NCBI GenBank assembly: GCA_017461765.1
Contig: JAFTXO010000032.1
Location: forward strand, 1-35,290
Direction: 5' to 3'
Source of the DNA: Clostridia bacterium
GTDB lineage: Bacteria > Bacillota > Clostridia > Oscillospirales > CAG-272
DNA length: 35,290 nt
Below are positions 16,403 to 24,610 of the stretch, piece after piece. The stretch's first letter is position 1. The number at the start of each line of letters is the position of its first letter. The notes beneath the pieces were generated by a model, which saw nothing but the letters and a program-made list of their open reading frames with translations, ran no database searches and was not told the origin of the DNA. Both the position numbers and the translations under genes were made by a program.

Positions 16403-16436
16403 GCACTCTAAGCTGTTTGGCTTAGGGTGCTTTTTT
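16403..16436 (+). terminator. Terminator of the element tmRNA gene
   Basis: An 11-bp stem GCACTCTAAGC / GCTTAGGGTGC with one G-U pair is followed by six T. Confidence 0.9.
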
Positions 16437-16439
16437 CAT

Positions 16440-16478
16440 TCCCTCTGTCCTCAAAAAATTTGGGGATTTTGGGGAAAT
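16440..16478 (+). repeat. G-rich direct repeat flanking ssrA2, right copy
   Basis: The pattern CTCTGTCCT...TTGGGGATTTTGGGGAAA is followed by another GGGG. It is similar to 15860-15897. Several closely spaced GGGG runs could form a G-quadruplex. Confidence 0.5.
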
Positions 16479-16506
16479 GGGGAAAAATAAAAGAAAGGAC
16501 AGATTT

Positions 16507-17010
16507 ATGATTACCAATCTCTATTTTATAATTGATTGTTCAATGAACATCACAGAAAGCGAAAAGCTCAAAATACAAAAAACACTTATCGGCTATAAAA
16601 AAGCATTAAAAGCATTACCCATTAGAACAAAAGCCCATTTCATTGGCTATTCAAACACCGCATTTATCTTAAACCCATATACTATGGAAAGACGGAAAGG
16701 CACACCGAGAATCGAAACCGCATTTAATCTCTTAAATGCAATTATAGGGTTAGACAAAGGAAAAGCAAAAAGCGTGTTTTTGCTCTTTTCGTCAACACAA
16801 CCAACCTATGAATTTTACCAAACAATTAAAGCACTCGAAAGACTTTCAAAGTTCGGGACAGGGCTTCGCTATTCAATAATTCCACCAAAAGCAAAAAATG
16901 ATACTAAAAAGGCACTGTTAAGATTTTGCGAGTACCCCGACCGCCTGCTGTACTATTTCTCCCCGAAACGTCTTCAAGGGCTGGTATCTATGCTTTCTAA
17001 AAGAATATGA
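16507..17010 (+). CDS. Small vWA-like protein encoded next to the element tmRNA
   Basis: A 167-residue protein not assigned to a named family. The N-terminal pattern LYFIIDCSMN (Asp10-x-Ser12-x-Asn14) resembles the metal-binding DxSxS start of von Willebrand factor A domains such as TerY. Later GTPRIETAFNLLNAI (with a Thr in the usual metal position) and SVFLLFSSTQPT (strand before the third motif) follow the same order. The last MIDAS position is Asn instead of Ser, so metal binding may be changed. No signal peptide. ATG 16507 is preferred because AAAGGA lies 8 nt before it; ATG 16477 has no ribosome binding site. The recombinase gene follows 39 bases later, probably in the same transcript. 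Confidence 0.55.
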   Translation: MITNLYFIIDCSMNITESEKLKIQKTLIGYKKALKALPIRTKAHFIGYSNTAFILNPYTMERRKGTPRIETAFNLLNAIIGLDKGKAKSVFLLFSSTQPTYEFYQTIKALERLSKFGTGLRYSIIPPKAKNDTKKALLRFCEYPDRLLYYFSPKRLQGLVSMLSKRI

Positions 17011-17049
17011 TAAAATCTCCTTATCAATAAATGAAAAGGAGATTTTTCT

Positions 17050-17991
17050 ATGAAGTACAAAGAAATCTTAAACAAATGGATGAACGAAAAGCAAATCTAT
17101 ACCTTAAAGCACAGGACATTTCTGCGTTATGAAGAAATCATAAGAACGCAAATTGAGCCTTGTATTGGGGAGTATGAGCTATCAAGCTTAAGCGTTCCCG
17201 TTTTGCGTGAGTTCCAAAGTGATAAATTATCTTGCGGAAACAGCAAAAACGGACACCCCCTCGCCTCAAATACAGTGAAAAACATAATGTCAATCGTGCG
17301 AAATTCGCTAATCTATGCAAAAAGTAATGGCTACATAATACCCGACCTTACAGACCTTGAAAATATCAAATTTTCGGAAAGGAAAATCAATGCTTTTACT
17401 AAGGCAGAACAAAAAAGGATTGAGGACGTGGTTATAAATAGCACAAAAAGCAACCATTTTGGCGTTGTGCTTTGCCTATACACGGGGCTTCGTCTGGGCG
17501 AGCTGTTGGCACTTAAATGGGCTGACATTAGCTTTACCCACGGGACAATAAATGTTGACAAAACCAGTGCCTTTTTGAAAGACACGGACGGAGACTATCG
17601 TTTCTATGTTGACACACCCAAAACGGATTCCTCGGTTCGTACAATTCCGCTTCCAAGGGAGTTAATTCCTTACCTTCGCAAAATGAGAAAAGAAAGCAAA
17701 AGCGATTATGTTATTTGCACAAACAAGGGTACGCAGGTAATAAATCGCTCCTATCAAACGACTTTTGCAAGAATACTCAAAAAGGCAAAGGTAGAATACA
17801 AAAATTTCCACGCATTAAGACATACCTTTGCCACAAGAGCTTTAGAGTGCGGAATGGATATCAAAACTCTTTCGGAAATCTTGGGACATAAATCCCCCAT
17901 AATCACAATGAATCGCTACGTTCACAGCCTTATGGAAACCAAAAGAAAAATGATGAACCACCTTACCAAAAGCCTAAATTTCGGCAATTAA
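17050..17991 (+). CDS. int: Tyrosine recombinase (phage-type integrase)
   Basis: A 313-residue site-specific recombinase with all catalytic residues visible: Arg148 ([11 protein letters not shown]), Lys191 (TPKTDSSVR), His254 and Arg257 (HALRHTFAT), His280 (LGHKS) and the nucleophile Tyr290 (NRYVHS). The N-terminal 110 residues form the SAM-like core-binding domain; no separate arm-binding domain is evident, so it is of the shorter type. AAAAGGAG precedes ATG 17050. It lies shortly downstream of the second tmRNA gene, the usual arrangement for integrases that use ssrA as attachment site, but the present element ends look like serine recombinase sites. It may be a relic of an earlier element, or act on excision or another site. 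Confidence 0.93.
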   Translation: MKYKEILNKWMNEKQIYTLKHRTFLRYEEIIRTQIEPCIGEYELSSLSVPVLREFQSDKLSCGNSKNGHPLASNTVKNIMSIVRNSLIYAKSNGYIIPDLTDLENIKFSERKINAFTKAEQKRIEDVVINSTKSNHFGVVLCLYTGLRLGELLALKWADISFTHGTINVDKTSAFLKDTDGDYRFYVDTPKTDSSVRTIPLPRELIPYLRKMRKESKSDYVICTNKGTQVINRSYQTTFARILKKAKVEYKNFHALRHTFATRALECGMDIKTLSEILGHKSPIITMNRYVHSLMETKRKMMNHLTKSLNFGN

Positions 17992-18026
17992 AAAAGTGCA
18001 CCTTTTAATATGACTGGTGCACTTTT
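17992..18026 (+). terminator. Terminator of the tyrosine recombinase gene
   Basis: An 11-bp perfect stem AAAAGTGCACC / GGTGCACTTTT with a T-tract. The GTGCACC...GGTGCAC theme recurs at 18126-18151. Confidence 0.8.
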
Positions 18027-18151
18027 ATATTGACTTGATTATACCATTAGAGGATAAAAAAGTCAATATATTATATAAAAATGCACAAAATAAATATAAA
18101 ATTGGCAAAAACATCGTGAAAAAGGAGCACCTTTCATATTATTTGGTGCAC
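18026..18151 (+). promoter_or_regulatory. Upstream region of the giant lipoprotein gene with inverted repeats
   Basis: A perfect 11-bp inverted repeat, TATATTGACTT (18026-18036) and AAGTCAATATA (18060-18070), encloses 23 bases. Its left arm contains TTGACT (18030-18035), which with GATAAA (18053-18058) 17 nt on could be a weak promoter. Further down, GAGCACC (18126) and GGTGCAC (about 18145-18151) form a second hairpin resembling the terminator at 17992. This looks like a regulated leader; the factor is unknown. Confidence 0.45.
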
Positions 18152-18169
18152 AAATTAGGAGGGCTAAAA

Positions 18170-21100
18170 ATGACTAACTTAAACAAGAAATTTGCATTGC
18201 TAATCTGTCTTGTTTTATCTCTTGTAATGCTATTTGCATTATCTTCTTGCGGAGGCGAAGAGCCACCAGCAAATGACGATAGTCAAAATAGTACACAAAC
18301 AGGAACAAATACCGACACAGGCACAGATTCAAGCACGGACACAAGCACTGATACAAGTGTCGATTCTGGAACGAACGACTCAAACACTGATACAAGTGTT
18401 GATTCTGGCACAACCGACTCCTCAACGGACGATTCACAACAGCCAGACCCCAAGCCAGAGCCAGACCCTGAACCAGAGCCAGACCCCGTCGTTACATATA
18501 CAGTAACATTTGTTCAAGAAGGCTTTGCAAATGTTGTAAAAACAGTAAACGATGGCGAAGCTCTTACCGATATTCCTACCCCTCAAGCAGTACAAGGCTA
18601 TGAAATCAAGTGGGAAGAAAAGGACTTGACCAATATTCAAACAAATATTACTGTCAATGCAGTAAAAACACCTGTTGAATATAATGTTATATATGTACTC
18701 AATGGCGGTACAAACAATGCCCAAAACCCCGATAAATATACTGTTGAACAAGAATTTCCGCTTGTTGACCCAAGCAAGACGGGCTACACCTTTGCAGGCT
18801 GGTATAGCGACAGTGACTTCACTACTGCGGTATCCAATATTGAAATTGGAGAAACGGGAAGCAAAACCTTTTATGCAAAGTGGATGCCAAACGAAAATAC
18901 CCTTGCTTTTAATGCTAATGGCGGAAATGGCTCAATGGAAAATATGAGCATTCCAACATCAAATACAGTAAATCTTAAAGCAAATACCTTTACAAAGGAT
19001 GGCTACACCTTCAAGGGCTGGTCAACCACTTCAAACGGAAGCGTTTCGTATGCCGATGAAGCAAGCTACACAATGGGCACAAATAGCTCATATACTCTCT
19101 ATGCAGTATGGGAAGCTAACCAAAATACCATTGTTTTCAATGCAAATGGTGGCACAGGCACAATGGAAAATATGACTATTGCAACAGATAGTCAAGCAAA
19201 TTTAACCGCAAATTCCTTTGTAAAAGCTGGTTATTCTTTCATTGGTTGGGCAACAACCGAGGACGGAAGCGTTTCGTATACGGATGAAGCAACTTACACA
19301 ATGGGTACTGAAAGCACATATACCCTCTATGCAGTATGGCAAGCAAACGAAAATACTCTTGTATTTAATGCAAATGGCGGTAGCGGAACAATGTCAAATG
19401 TTGTTAGCGTTACCGACAGTACTGTAGCTTTGCCTTCAAATCTGTTTACAAGAGAAAATTATGATTTTATGGGCTGGTCAACCACACAAGACGGAGAGGT
19501 TGAATACCAAGACGGCGATAGCTACATAATGGGAGCAGAGAGCACAAAAACCCTTTATGCCGTATGGGAAGAAAAGAAAAACTCCATTGTTTTCGATTCA
19601 AACGGCGGAACGGGCGAAATGTCCGATTTACGTTTGGCAGAGGGCGAAACTGCAAACCTTCCAGCTAATGCCTTTACAAAAGCAGGCTATAAATTCACAG
19701 GCTGGTCAACATCAAAGGACGGCATAGTGGAGTATAAGGATGAAGCCTCATACACTATGGGCACAAAGAAAACCACTACCTTCTATGCAATGTGGGAAAT
19801 TGAAACCTATAAATTAACATATGACACCCTTGTTTCAAGCAACCCAAGAACATATTCCTTAAACACCTTGCCCATAACGTTGTATCCTGCCGCAACCGAA
19901 GCAGGAAAAGCCTTTGTTGGTTGGTGTACAACAAGCGACTTTAGTGACGAGCCATTTATGCAAATAACCGAGCCAATAGGCACAGTAAAGCTCTATGCAA
20001 AGTTCGTTGACTATACAGAGGGACTTGTATTTACCGATAACGGAGATACCTATTCCGTAACAGACTATACAGGCACAAGTGCTAATATAGTAATTCCCGA
20101 TATAATCGCAGGTAAAAAGGTCACTGTAATAGCAGATAATGTATTTTCAAATTGCACAGGAATTACAAGCATAAAGCTTCCACAATACTTGGTATCAATA
20201 GGCAAAAATGCGTTTAAGGGCTGTACACTGCTTGCAAGCATTGACTTGCCTGAAACAGTAACAACCATTGGAAACGACGCATTTTCAAGCTGTTCTGCAT
20301 TGACAAGCGTAAACTATTTTGGAGATATTGATAGCTGGTGCACAATATCCTTCGGCAATACCAATTCAAACCCATTAAACTATTCCAAAAAGCTACTCTT
20401 AAGTGGCGAAGCAATAAGCGGAAATATTGTTATTTCAGAGGGCATAACTCTAATTCCCGATTACACCTTCTATAACTGCTCACAAATTACAGGTATTGAG
20501 CTTTCAAGCACTGTAACCACAATAGGAACTTCCGCCTTTGACGGTTGTACCTCAATGAGCAGTGTAACCCTTGGCGAAAATGTATCTTCAATTGGATGCT
20601 ACGCATTCCGTAATTGCCCAAAGCTTACTAATGTGAACTATGTGGGAGATATTGAAAGCTGGTGCAACGTTTCGTTTACCAATTCATATTCCAACCCGTT
20701 AAACTATTCTAAAAAGCTATACCTTAACGGACAGGAAATCAGCGGAAAGATTGTTATCCCCGAAACAGTAACACAAATACCTGCTTATACATTCTGCAAC
20801 TGTACAAAAATAACAAGCGTTGTAATTCCAAATAGTATAACAACCCTTGATATGTCTGTGTTCGACGGATGTACAGGCATTAAGGAAGCAACTGTTCCAA
20901 TGGCAGTAATTACAGCGATTCCAAAGGACAATTTACAAACAATTGTAATAAGCAACGGAACAAAAATTCCCGATACCGCATTCGAGGGCTGTATTTCACT
21001 TTCAAGCGTTACAATACCGAATACTGTAACCGAAATAGGAAGCGGTGCATTCTACGGTTGTACCTCAATTGTGAATATAACCATACCGAATAGCGTAAAA

Positions 21101-22465
21101 ACAATAGGCGATTATGCCTTTGAAAACTGCTATTCACTCAAAAGCATAGTGCTCCCCGATAGCGTAACCGCTGTGGGTGAATATGCTTTCTATGACTGTA
21201 GCTCTCTTGAAAGCGTAACCGCTTCAAAAAATCTAACCTCAATAGAAGCAACTGCCTTTGAAGCTTGCACTAATATCAAGGAAGCAACTGCTCCAATGGC
21301 AGTAATTTCGAAAATTCCAAAGAACAAGCTTGAAACAGTTGTTGTAAATGGTGGAACAGAAATTTCATCCTCCGCATTCAAGGACTACAAAGCTCTTAAA
21401 AATGTAACTATTAGCGGTGGAATAACCAAAATAGGTAGCTCTGCATTTTCAGGTTGCTCCTTGCTTTCAAGCGTAACTATTGGAAATACAGTAACCACAG
21501 TAGAAGCAAACGCTTTTGAAAACTGTACCTCTTTGGGGGGCGTTACAGTTCCAAATAGCGTAACTTCAATTGGAAGCTCTGTATTCAAGGGCTGTACGTC
21601 ACTTGCAAATGTAACCCTTGGCAGTGGAGTAAAATCTGTTGGAAGCTATGCTTTCTCTGGCTGTACTGCACTTAAAAACATTACCGTTCCAAATAACGTA
21701 ACTTCAATAGGCGATTATGCCTTTAACTCTTGCACATCTCTTGAAAAAATAACTCTTTCCAAGAATTTAACGTCCGTTAGCAACTCTGCCTTTAATGGCT
21801 GTGCAAGCATAAAGGAAGCAACTATACCAGTAGTGGCAATTTCCGCCCTTCCAAAAACCAAGCTTCAAGCCCTTACAATAAACAGCGGAACAGAAATTCC
21901 TGCTTCTGCATATGAGGGTTGCACATCGCTTAAAAATGTAACAATTGGAGATACTGTAACCTCAATTGGAAACGGAGCTTTTTATGACTGTGCTTCACTC
22001 GAAAGCGTAGCTATCGGAAATAGCGTAATCGAGATAGGTAGCTCTGCCTTTGAAAGCTGTGTATCACTAAAAAACGTATCTCTCGGCAACAAGGTAGCTA
22101 CAATAGGCGAGTATGCCTTCTATGACTGCACGTCACTTGCAAGCATAGACATACCAAGCAGTGTAACGTCTATAAAGGAAAGTGCCTTTGACAGTTGTTC
22201 ATTGCTTGAATATAGCGAGTACGGCAACGCTTATTATCTCGGTAATAGTGAAAAATCATATTTAGCACTAATAAAGGTTAAAAGCGAAAATATTACATCC
22301 TGTGAAATACATAGCGAAACAATGGTTATAGCCGACGATGCCTTCCGTGTTTGCACAACATTAACAAGCTTAACAATTTCAAAGGATATGTTCGAATCGG
22401 GGACGGCTTCAAAAGATACATTGACGGCAACAAGAAAATGCCAAACAAAATGTGCCGATTTGTAA
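18170..22465 (+). CDS. Giant surface lipoprotein with InlB-type and BspA-type leucine-rich repeats
   Basis: A 1431-residue protein. Start ATG 18170 follows AGGAGG by 7 nt and begins a lipoprotein signal peptide ending LFALSSC. Next come a Ser/Thr/Asp linker (from about residue 30) and a Pro-Asp-Glu stretch (about 85-103). About six Listeria-Bacteroides (InlB_B) repeats follow (about 170-615; each has FNANGG, GYTFKGWSTT and TLYAVWE), then a long run of BspA-type LRR_5 repeats (about 625-1405; units like ITSIGDYAFNSCTSLEKI). Such proteins act as adhesins. No sortase signal is seen; the lipid anchors it. The C-terminal end appears frameshifted: the other frame from about 22390 continues to 22494 with a protein-like RIGDGFKRYIDGNKK. 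Likely cargo of the element. Confidence 0.9.
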   Translation: MTNLNKKFALLICLVLSLVMLFALSSCGGEEPPANDDSQNSTQTGTNTDTGTDSSTDTSTDTSVDSGTNDSNTDTSVDSGTTDSSTDDSQQPDPKPEPDPEPEPDPVVTYTVTFVQEGFANVVKTVNDGEALTDIPTPQAVQGYEIKWEEKDLTNIQTNITVNAVKTPVEYNVIYVLNGGTNNAQNPDKYTVEQEFPLVDPSKTGYTFAGWYSDSDFTTAVSNIEIGETGSKTFYAKWMPNENTLAFNANGGNGSMENMSIPTSNTVNLKANTFTKDGYTFKGWSTTSNGSVSYADEASYTMGTNSSYTLYAVWEANQNTIVFNANGGTGTMENMTIATDSQANLTANSFVKAGYSFIGWATTEDGSVSYTDEATYTMGTESTYTLYAVWQANENTLVFNANGGSGTMSNVVSVTDSTVALPSNLFTRENYDFMGWSTTQDGEVEYQDGDSYIMGAESTKTLYAVWEEKKNSIVFDSNGGTGEMSDLRLAEGETANLPANAFTKAGYKFTGWSTSKDGIVEYKDEASYTMGTKKTTTFYAMWEIETYKLTYDTLVSSNPRTYSLNTLPITLYPAATEAGKAFVGWCTTSDFSDEPFMQITEPIGTVKLYAKFVDYTEGLVFTDNGDTYSVTDYTGTSANIVIPDIIAGKKVTVIADNVFSNCTGITSIKLPQYLVSIGKNAFKGCTLLASIDLPETVTTIGNDAFSSCSALTSVNYFGDIDSWCTISFGNTNSNPLNYSKKLLLSGEAISGNIVISEGITLIPDYTFYNCSQITGIELSSTVTTIGTSAFDGCTSMSSVTLGENVSSIGCYAFRNCPKLTNVNYVGDIESWCNVSFTNSYSNPLNYSKKLYLNGQEISGKIVIPETVTQIPAYTFCNCTKITSVVIPNSITTLDMSVFDGCTGIKEATVPMAVITAIPKDNLQTIVISNGTKIPDTAFEGCISLSSVTIPNTVTEIGSGAFYGCTSIVNITIPNSVKTIGDYAFENCYSLKSIVLPDSVTAVGEYAFYDCSSLESVTASKNLTSIEATAFEACTNIKEATAPMAVISKIPKNKLETVVVNGGTEISSSAFKDYKALKNVTISGGITKIGSSAFSGCSLLSSVTIGNTVTTVEANAFENCTSLGGVTVPNSVTSIGSSVFKGCTSLANVTLGSGVKSVGSYAFSGCTALKNITVPNNVTSIGDYAFNSCTSLEKITLSKNLTSVSNSAFNGCASIKEATIPVVAISALPKTKLQALTINSGTEIPASAYEGCTSLKNVTIGDTVTSIGNGAFYDCASLESVAIGNSVIEIGSSAFESCVSLKNVSLGNKVATIGEYAFYDCTSLASIDIPSSVTSIKESAFDSCSLLEYSEYGNAYYLGNSEKSYLALIKVKSENITSCEIHSETMVIADDAFRVCTTLTSLTISKDMFESGTASKDTLTATRKCQTKCADL
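18880..19800 (+). repeat. Tandem InlB-type repeat units (about 225 bp each)
   Basis: Four consecutive units of about 75 codons share strong DNA similarity (AATGCAAATGGCGG..., GGCTGGTCAAC...). They can change in number by recombination. Confidence 0.7.
20100..22390 (+). repeat. Tandem BspA-type LRR units (about 69 bp each)
   Basis: Roughly 23-codon units recur, each with a Gly-Cys-(Thr/Ser)-Ser-Leu turn and an SIG-x-x-AF strand. Some 300-bp super-units repeat as well (for example the GDI-SWC blocks near 20320 and 20640). Confidence 0.7.
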
Positions 22466-22506
22466 GCGAAACAGATGTTCCGCCAGCAAACTAATCTAAC
22501 AATACA

Positions 22507-22530
22507 AAAGAGGGTATGCCCTCTTTTTTT
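22507..22530 (+). terminator. Terminator after the giant lipoprotein gene
   Basis: The stem AAAGAGGG / CCCTCTTT with a TATG loop is followed by TTTT. Confidence 0.88.
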
Positions 22531-22796
22531 GGTAATCAATATATAAAAATCAGCTTCAAAATGAACAAATTGTGAAATTATATGAAAGGTTTGTGAAAAC
22601 TAACTGAAAACTCTTTCAAAATGCCACTAATTCCATTTTTAAATGGTATATAGATAGTAGAGAGTGTAAAGCTCTCAAAATTTAATAACAAAAGGAGGAA
22701 CAATGTTCCAAAAAAATGAGAAAAAACATACTATGGATTATGTCGGCACTAATCATAGTATACCCAATGTCTGCCGACAATTCGAAGTAAGAAAAA
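22531..22796. other. Intergenic stretch before the DUF927 gene
   Basis: It holds small hairpins (CCATTTTTAAATGG near 22633-22646, GAGAGTGTAAAGCTCTC near 22660-22676) and a strong ribosome binding site AAAGGAGG (22691-22698) that serves the short ORF at 22703. No clear promoter seen. Confidence 0.5.
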
Positions 22797-22846
22797 TTGT
22801 TACTTCAATCGAGCAAAACCAGCGGAAACGACTCGCTTTTGGTTGA
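22703..22846 (+). CDS. Small ORF of 47 residues upstream of and overlapping the DUF927 gene
   Basis: It starts with ATG 5 nt after a good AGGAGG, so it is likely translated, but it matches nothing I recognise (basic, starts MFQKNEKKH, ends RKRLAFG). It overlaps the DUF927 frame by 50 bases in another frame. It may be the original N-terminus of the DUF927 protein, separated by a frameshift, or a leader ORF. An alternative ORF at 22716-22790 (MRKNILWIMSALIIVYP...) in the DUF927 frame ends with TAA just before it. Confidence 0.4.
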   Translation: MFQKNEKKHTMDYVGTNHSIPNVCRQFEVRKIVTSIEQNQRKRLAFG

Positions 22847-24446
22847 AGTTCACCGCAACAGTACCGATAGGTATAATTTTTTGTTGCAAACAAAGGATGT
22901 GGTGGGAATAGACTCCCTAACGGCAAAGCTTGTCGCAAATGGGCTAACTCTCGACCACTATATGAAGCACGCTGCTTCTATGTATTTAATGGACGGATAT
23001 CGTATGTGTCAGGTCAATGATTTATACGAATACCGCCACAATTCTCTTGGATGGTTCGATTATCAAGGACGAAAACTGTTCTTGTATGAAGAAACCAAAA
23101 TTGATAGCACTCACATAAGCAAATATGAGAAGCCGTTTAATTTTAAGCGTGGAAGCGAAACGGAATATTTCAAGTTCTTAAAGAATGAGATATTTCCTGT
23201 TCCAACACTGGCTCTTGCCCTTTCGATTGGCTATTCTGCTGTTGTCGCTTCCAAGCTAAAGGACAGTTGCGACATAGGCACAATTATTGTCAATCTCTGC
23301 GGAGCTTCAAGCACAGGCAAAACGACAGCCGAGCAATTATTGGTTAGTCCCTTTGCTTGTCCTGTTATTTCCAACAAATACGGGCTTGTACATACATTCC
23401 ACTCTACAACGAATGCTCTGTTTGAAAGCATAGACGGAATACACGGGCTTCCAATCGTTCTTGACGATATCACAACAAATACGAATATCAATGTTGAAAA
23501 CTTGCTCTACACCATTTCAAGCGGTGAGGAGAAAATGCGTTGCCAGCAGGACGGCACATTAAAGGAGTCAAAGTCGGGTTTTGACGGAGTAGTAGTCATT
23601 TCCAGCGAATACCCCGTCTATGAGCTTGCAAGTGAAAATCAAGGCTTAAAAGCAAGGGTAATTCACACGCAAGGCATAACTTGGACTCCCAGTGCAGAAG
23701 TGGCGGAGCGAATTAAGTCCTTTATCAGCCGAAATTATGGCTACACAGGCATTGATTTTGCCAACTATGTTGCAAGCGTTGATGACCTCGAAGCAAGATA
23801 CGACCAAGCAAAAGCTTCAACACATAAGCTAATGATAAAGCGTGATAACCTATCGGACAGACTCGAAAGCAAATATGCCATTTTCTATTTAACAATAGAA
23901 CTAATGAACGAGTGCTTTTCTCTAAATTTAAAGGTCGAAGAATTGATGCAAATCTTTCTCGAACCCGAACAAAGCGGTATTGATGACCGTGATATTGGTA
24001 AGAAAGCTTTAGATTTGATTAATGATTTCATCATTAAGAAGATAAAGCATTTTAAAATATATAATCACAACCTCGAATATCAAGATTTTAGGGATTCGAC
24101 GGGCGACTATCTCGGTACTATTGTGTATGAGAACGGACGTATGGATGTCTATATTCCTACATCAGAGGTTAAGAAGGTGCTTACAGAAGGAAAAATTCGT
24201 GAAATTACATCCGTTAAGAACAAATGGAAAAATGAAGGTGTTCTTGTCGGGGACAAAGACCGAACAGACTGCAAGCATTTAGGTCGAAGGTGCACTCATT
24301 TCGTGTTCGATAAGAACATAGACACCGATTTTGAAGAAGTAAACAAGGTTATTTGCCGACCAAAAGAGGATTCAACTCCACCCGTTTCAAATTATGAAGT
24401 GGATGATACCGAGGCATTAAACGAGCTTTTCAAGGAGGTTAAATGA
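22797..24446 (+). CDS. DUF927-domain ATPase (phage/plasmid replication helicase-like), possibly 5'-truncated
   Basis: 549 residues. The DUF927 superfamily domain is seen in VEVHRNSTDRYNFLL and the ATPase core: Walker A GASSTGKTT (about 170) and Walker B LPIVLDDI (about 222). A later VVVISSEYP sensor-type stretch and an Arg-rich GLKARVIHTQG complete it. DUF927 proteins are associated with primase/helicase functions of mobile elements and usually carry an N-terminal TOPRIM or primase part, which is absent here. The start is unclear: TTG 22797 has no ribosome binding site, the only strong one serves the ORF at 22703, and the first ATG is well inside the domain. Probably the element's replication or maintenance ATPase, perhaps shortened. 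Confidence 0.75.
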   Translation: MLLQSSKTSGNDSLLVEVHRNSTDRYNFLLQTKDVVGIDSLTAKLVANGLTLDHYMKHAASMYLMDGYRMCQVNDLYEYRHNSLGWFDYQGRKLFLYEETKIDSTHISKYEKPFNFKRGSETEYFKFLKNEIFPVPTLALALSIGYSAVVASKLKDSCDIGTIIVNLCGASSTGKTTAEQLLVSPFACPVISNKYGLVHTFHSTTNALFESIDGIHGLPIVLDDITTNTNINVENLLYTISSGEEKMRCQQDGTLKESKSGFDGVVVISSEYPVYELASENQGLKARVIHTQGITWTPSAEVAERIKSFISRNYGYTGIDFANYVASVDDLEARYDQAKASTHKLMIKRDNLSDRLESKYAIFYLTIELMNECFSLNLKVEELMQIFLEPEQSGIDDRDIGKKALDLINDFIIKKIKHFKIYNHNLEYQDFRDSTGDYLGTIVYENGRMDVYIPTSEVKKVLTEGKIREITSVKNKWKNEGVLVGDKDRTDCKHLGRRCTHFVFDKNIDTDFEEVNKVICRPKEDSTPPVSNYEVDDTEALNELFKEVK

Positions 24447-24610
24447 AATTGCACATAAACCGTGAGAAACTAATTACTACTAAGGGACAGAACTTAAATC
24501 TGTCCTTTAGTGGCTATGAAATATCAGCTGAAGCAAAGCCAAAGCTGGAAAAGGAAATAATCGAAGCTATATTAAATATTTATAAGGAGAATGACAATGA
24601 GAACGCTTGA
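24443..24610 (+). CDS. Small hypothetical protein, 55 residues
   Basis: Its ATG overlaps the DUF927 stop (ATGA) and has AAGGAGG upstream, so it is translationally coupled. The sequence begins MKLHINREKLITTKG and has an acidic C-terminal helix (KLEKEIIEAILNIYKEN). No family recognised. The ATGA-type coupling and the ribosome binding site for the next frame (AAGGAG, 24583-24588) suggest a compact operon with the recombinase that follows. Confidence 0.6.
   Translation: MKLHINREKLITTKGQNLNLSFSGYEISAEAKPKLEKEIIEAILNIYKENDNENA

Noticed and set aside
18234..18506. Overlapping frames in the Ser/Thr/Asp linker region of the giant lipoprotein
   Set aside because: Low-complexity shadows (Gln/Thr/Ile runs) of the real repeat-rich coding frame.
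20100..22390. CRISPR-like periodicity in the region of short regular repeats
   Set aside because: Period of about 69 bases with coding LRR units, no constant repeat plus unique spacer structure, no cas genes.
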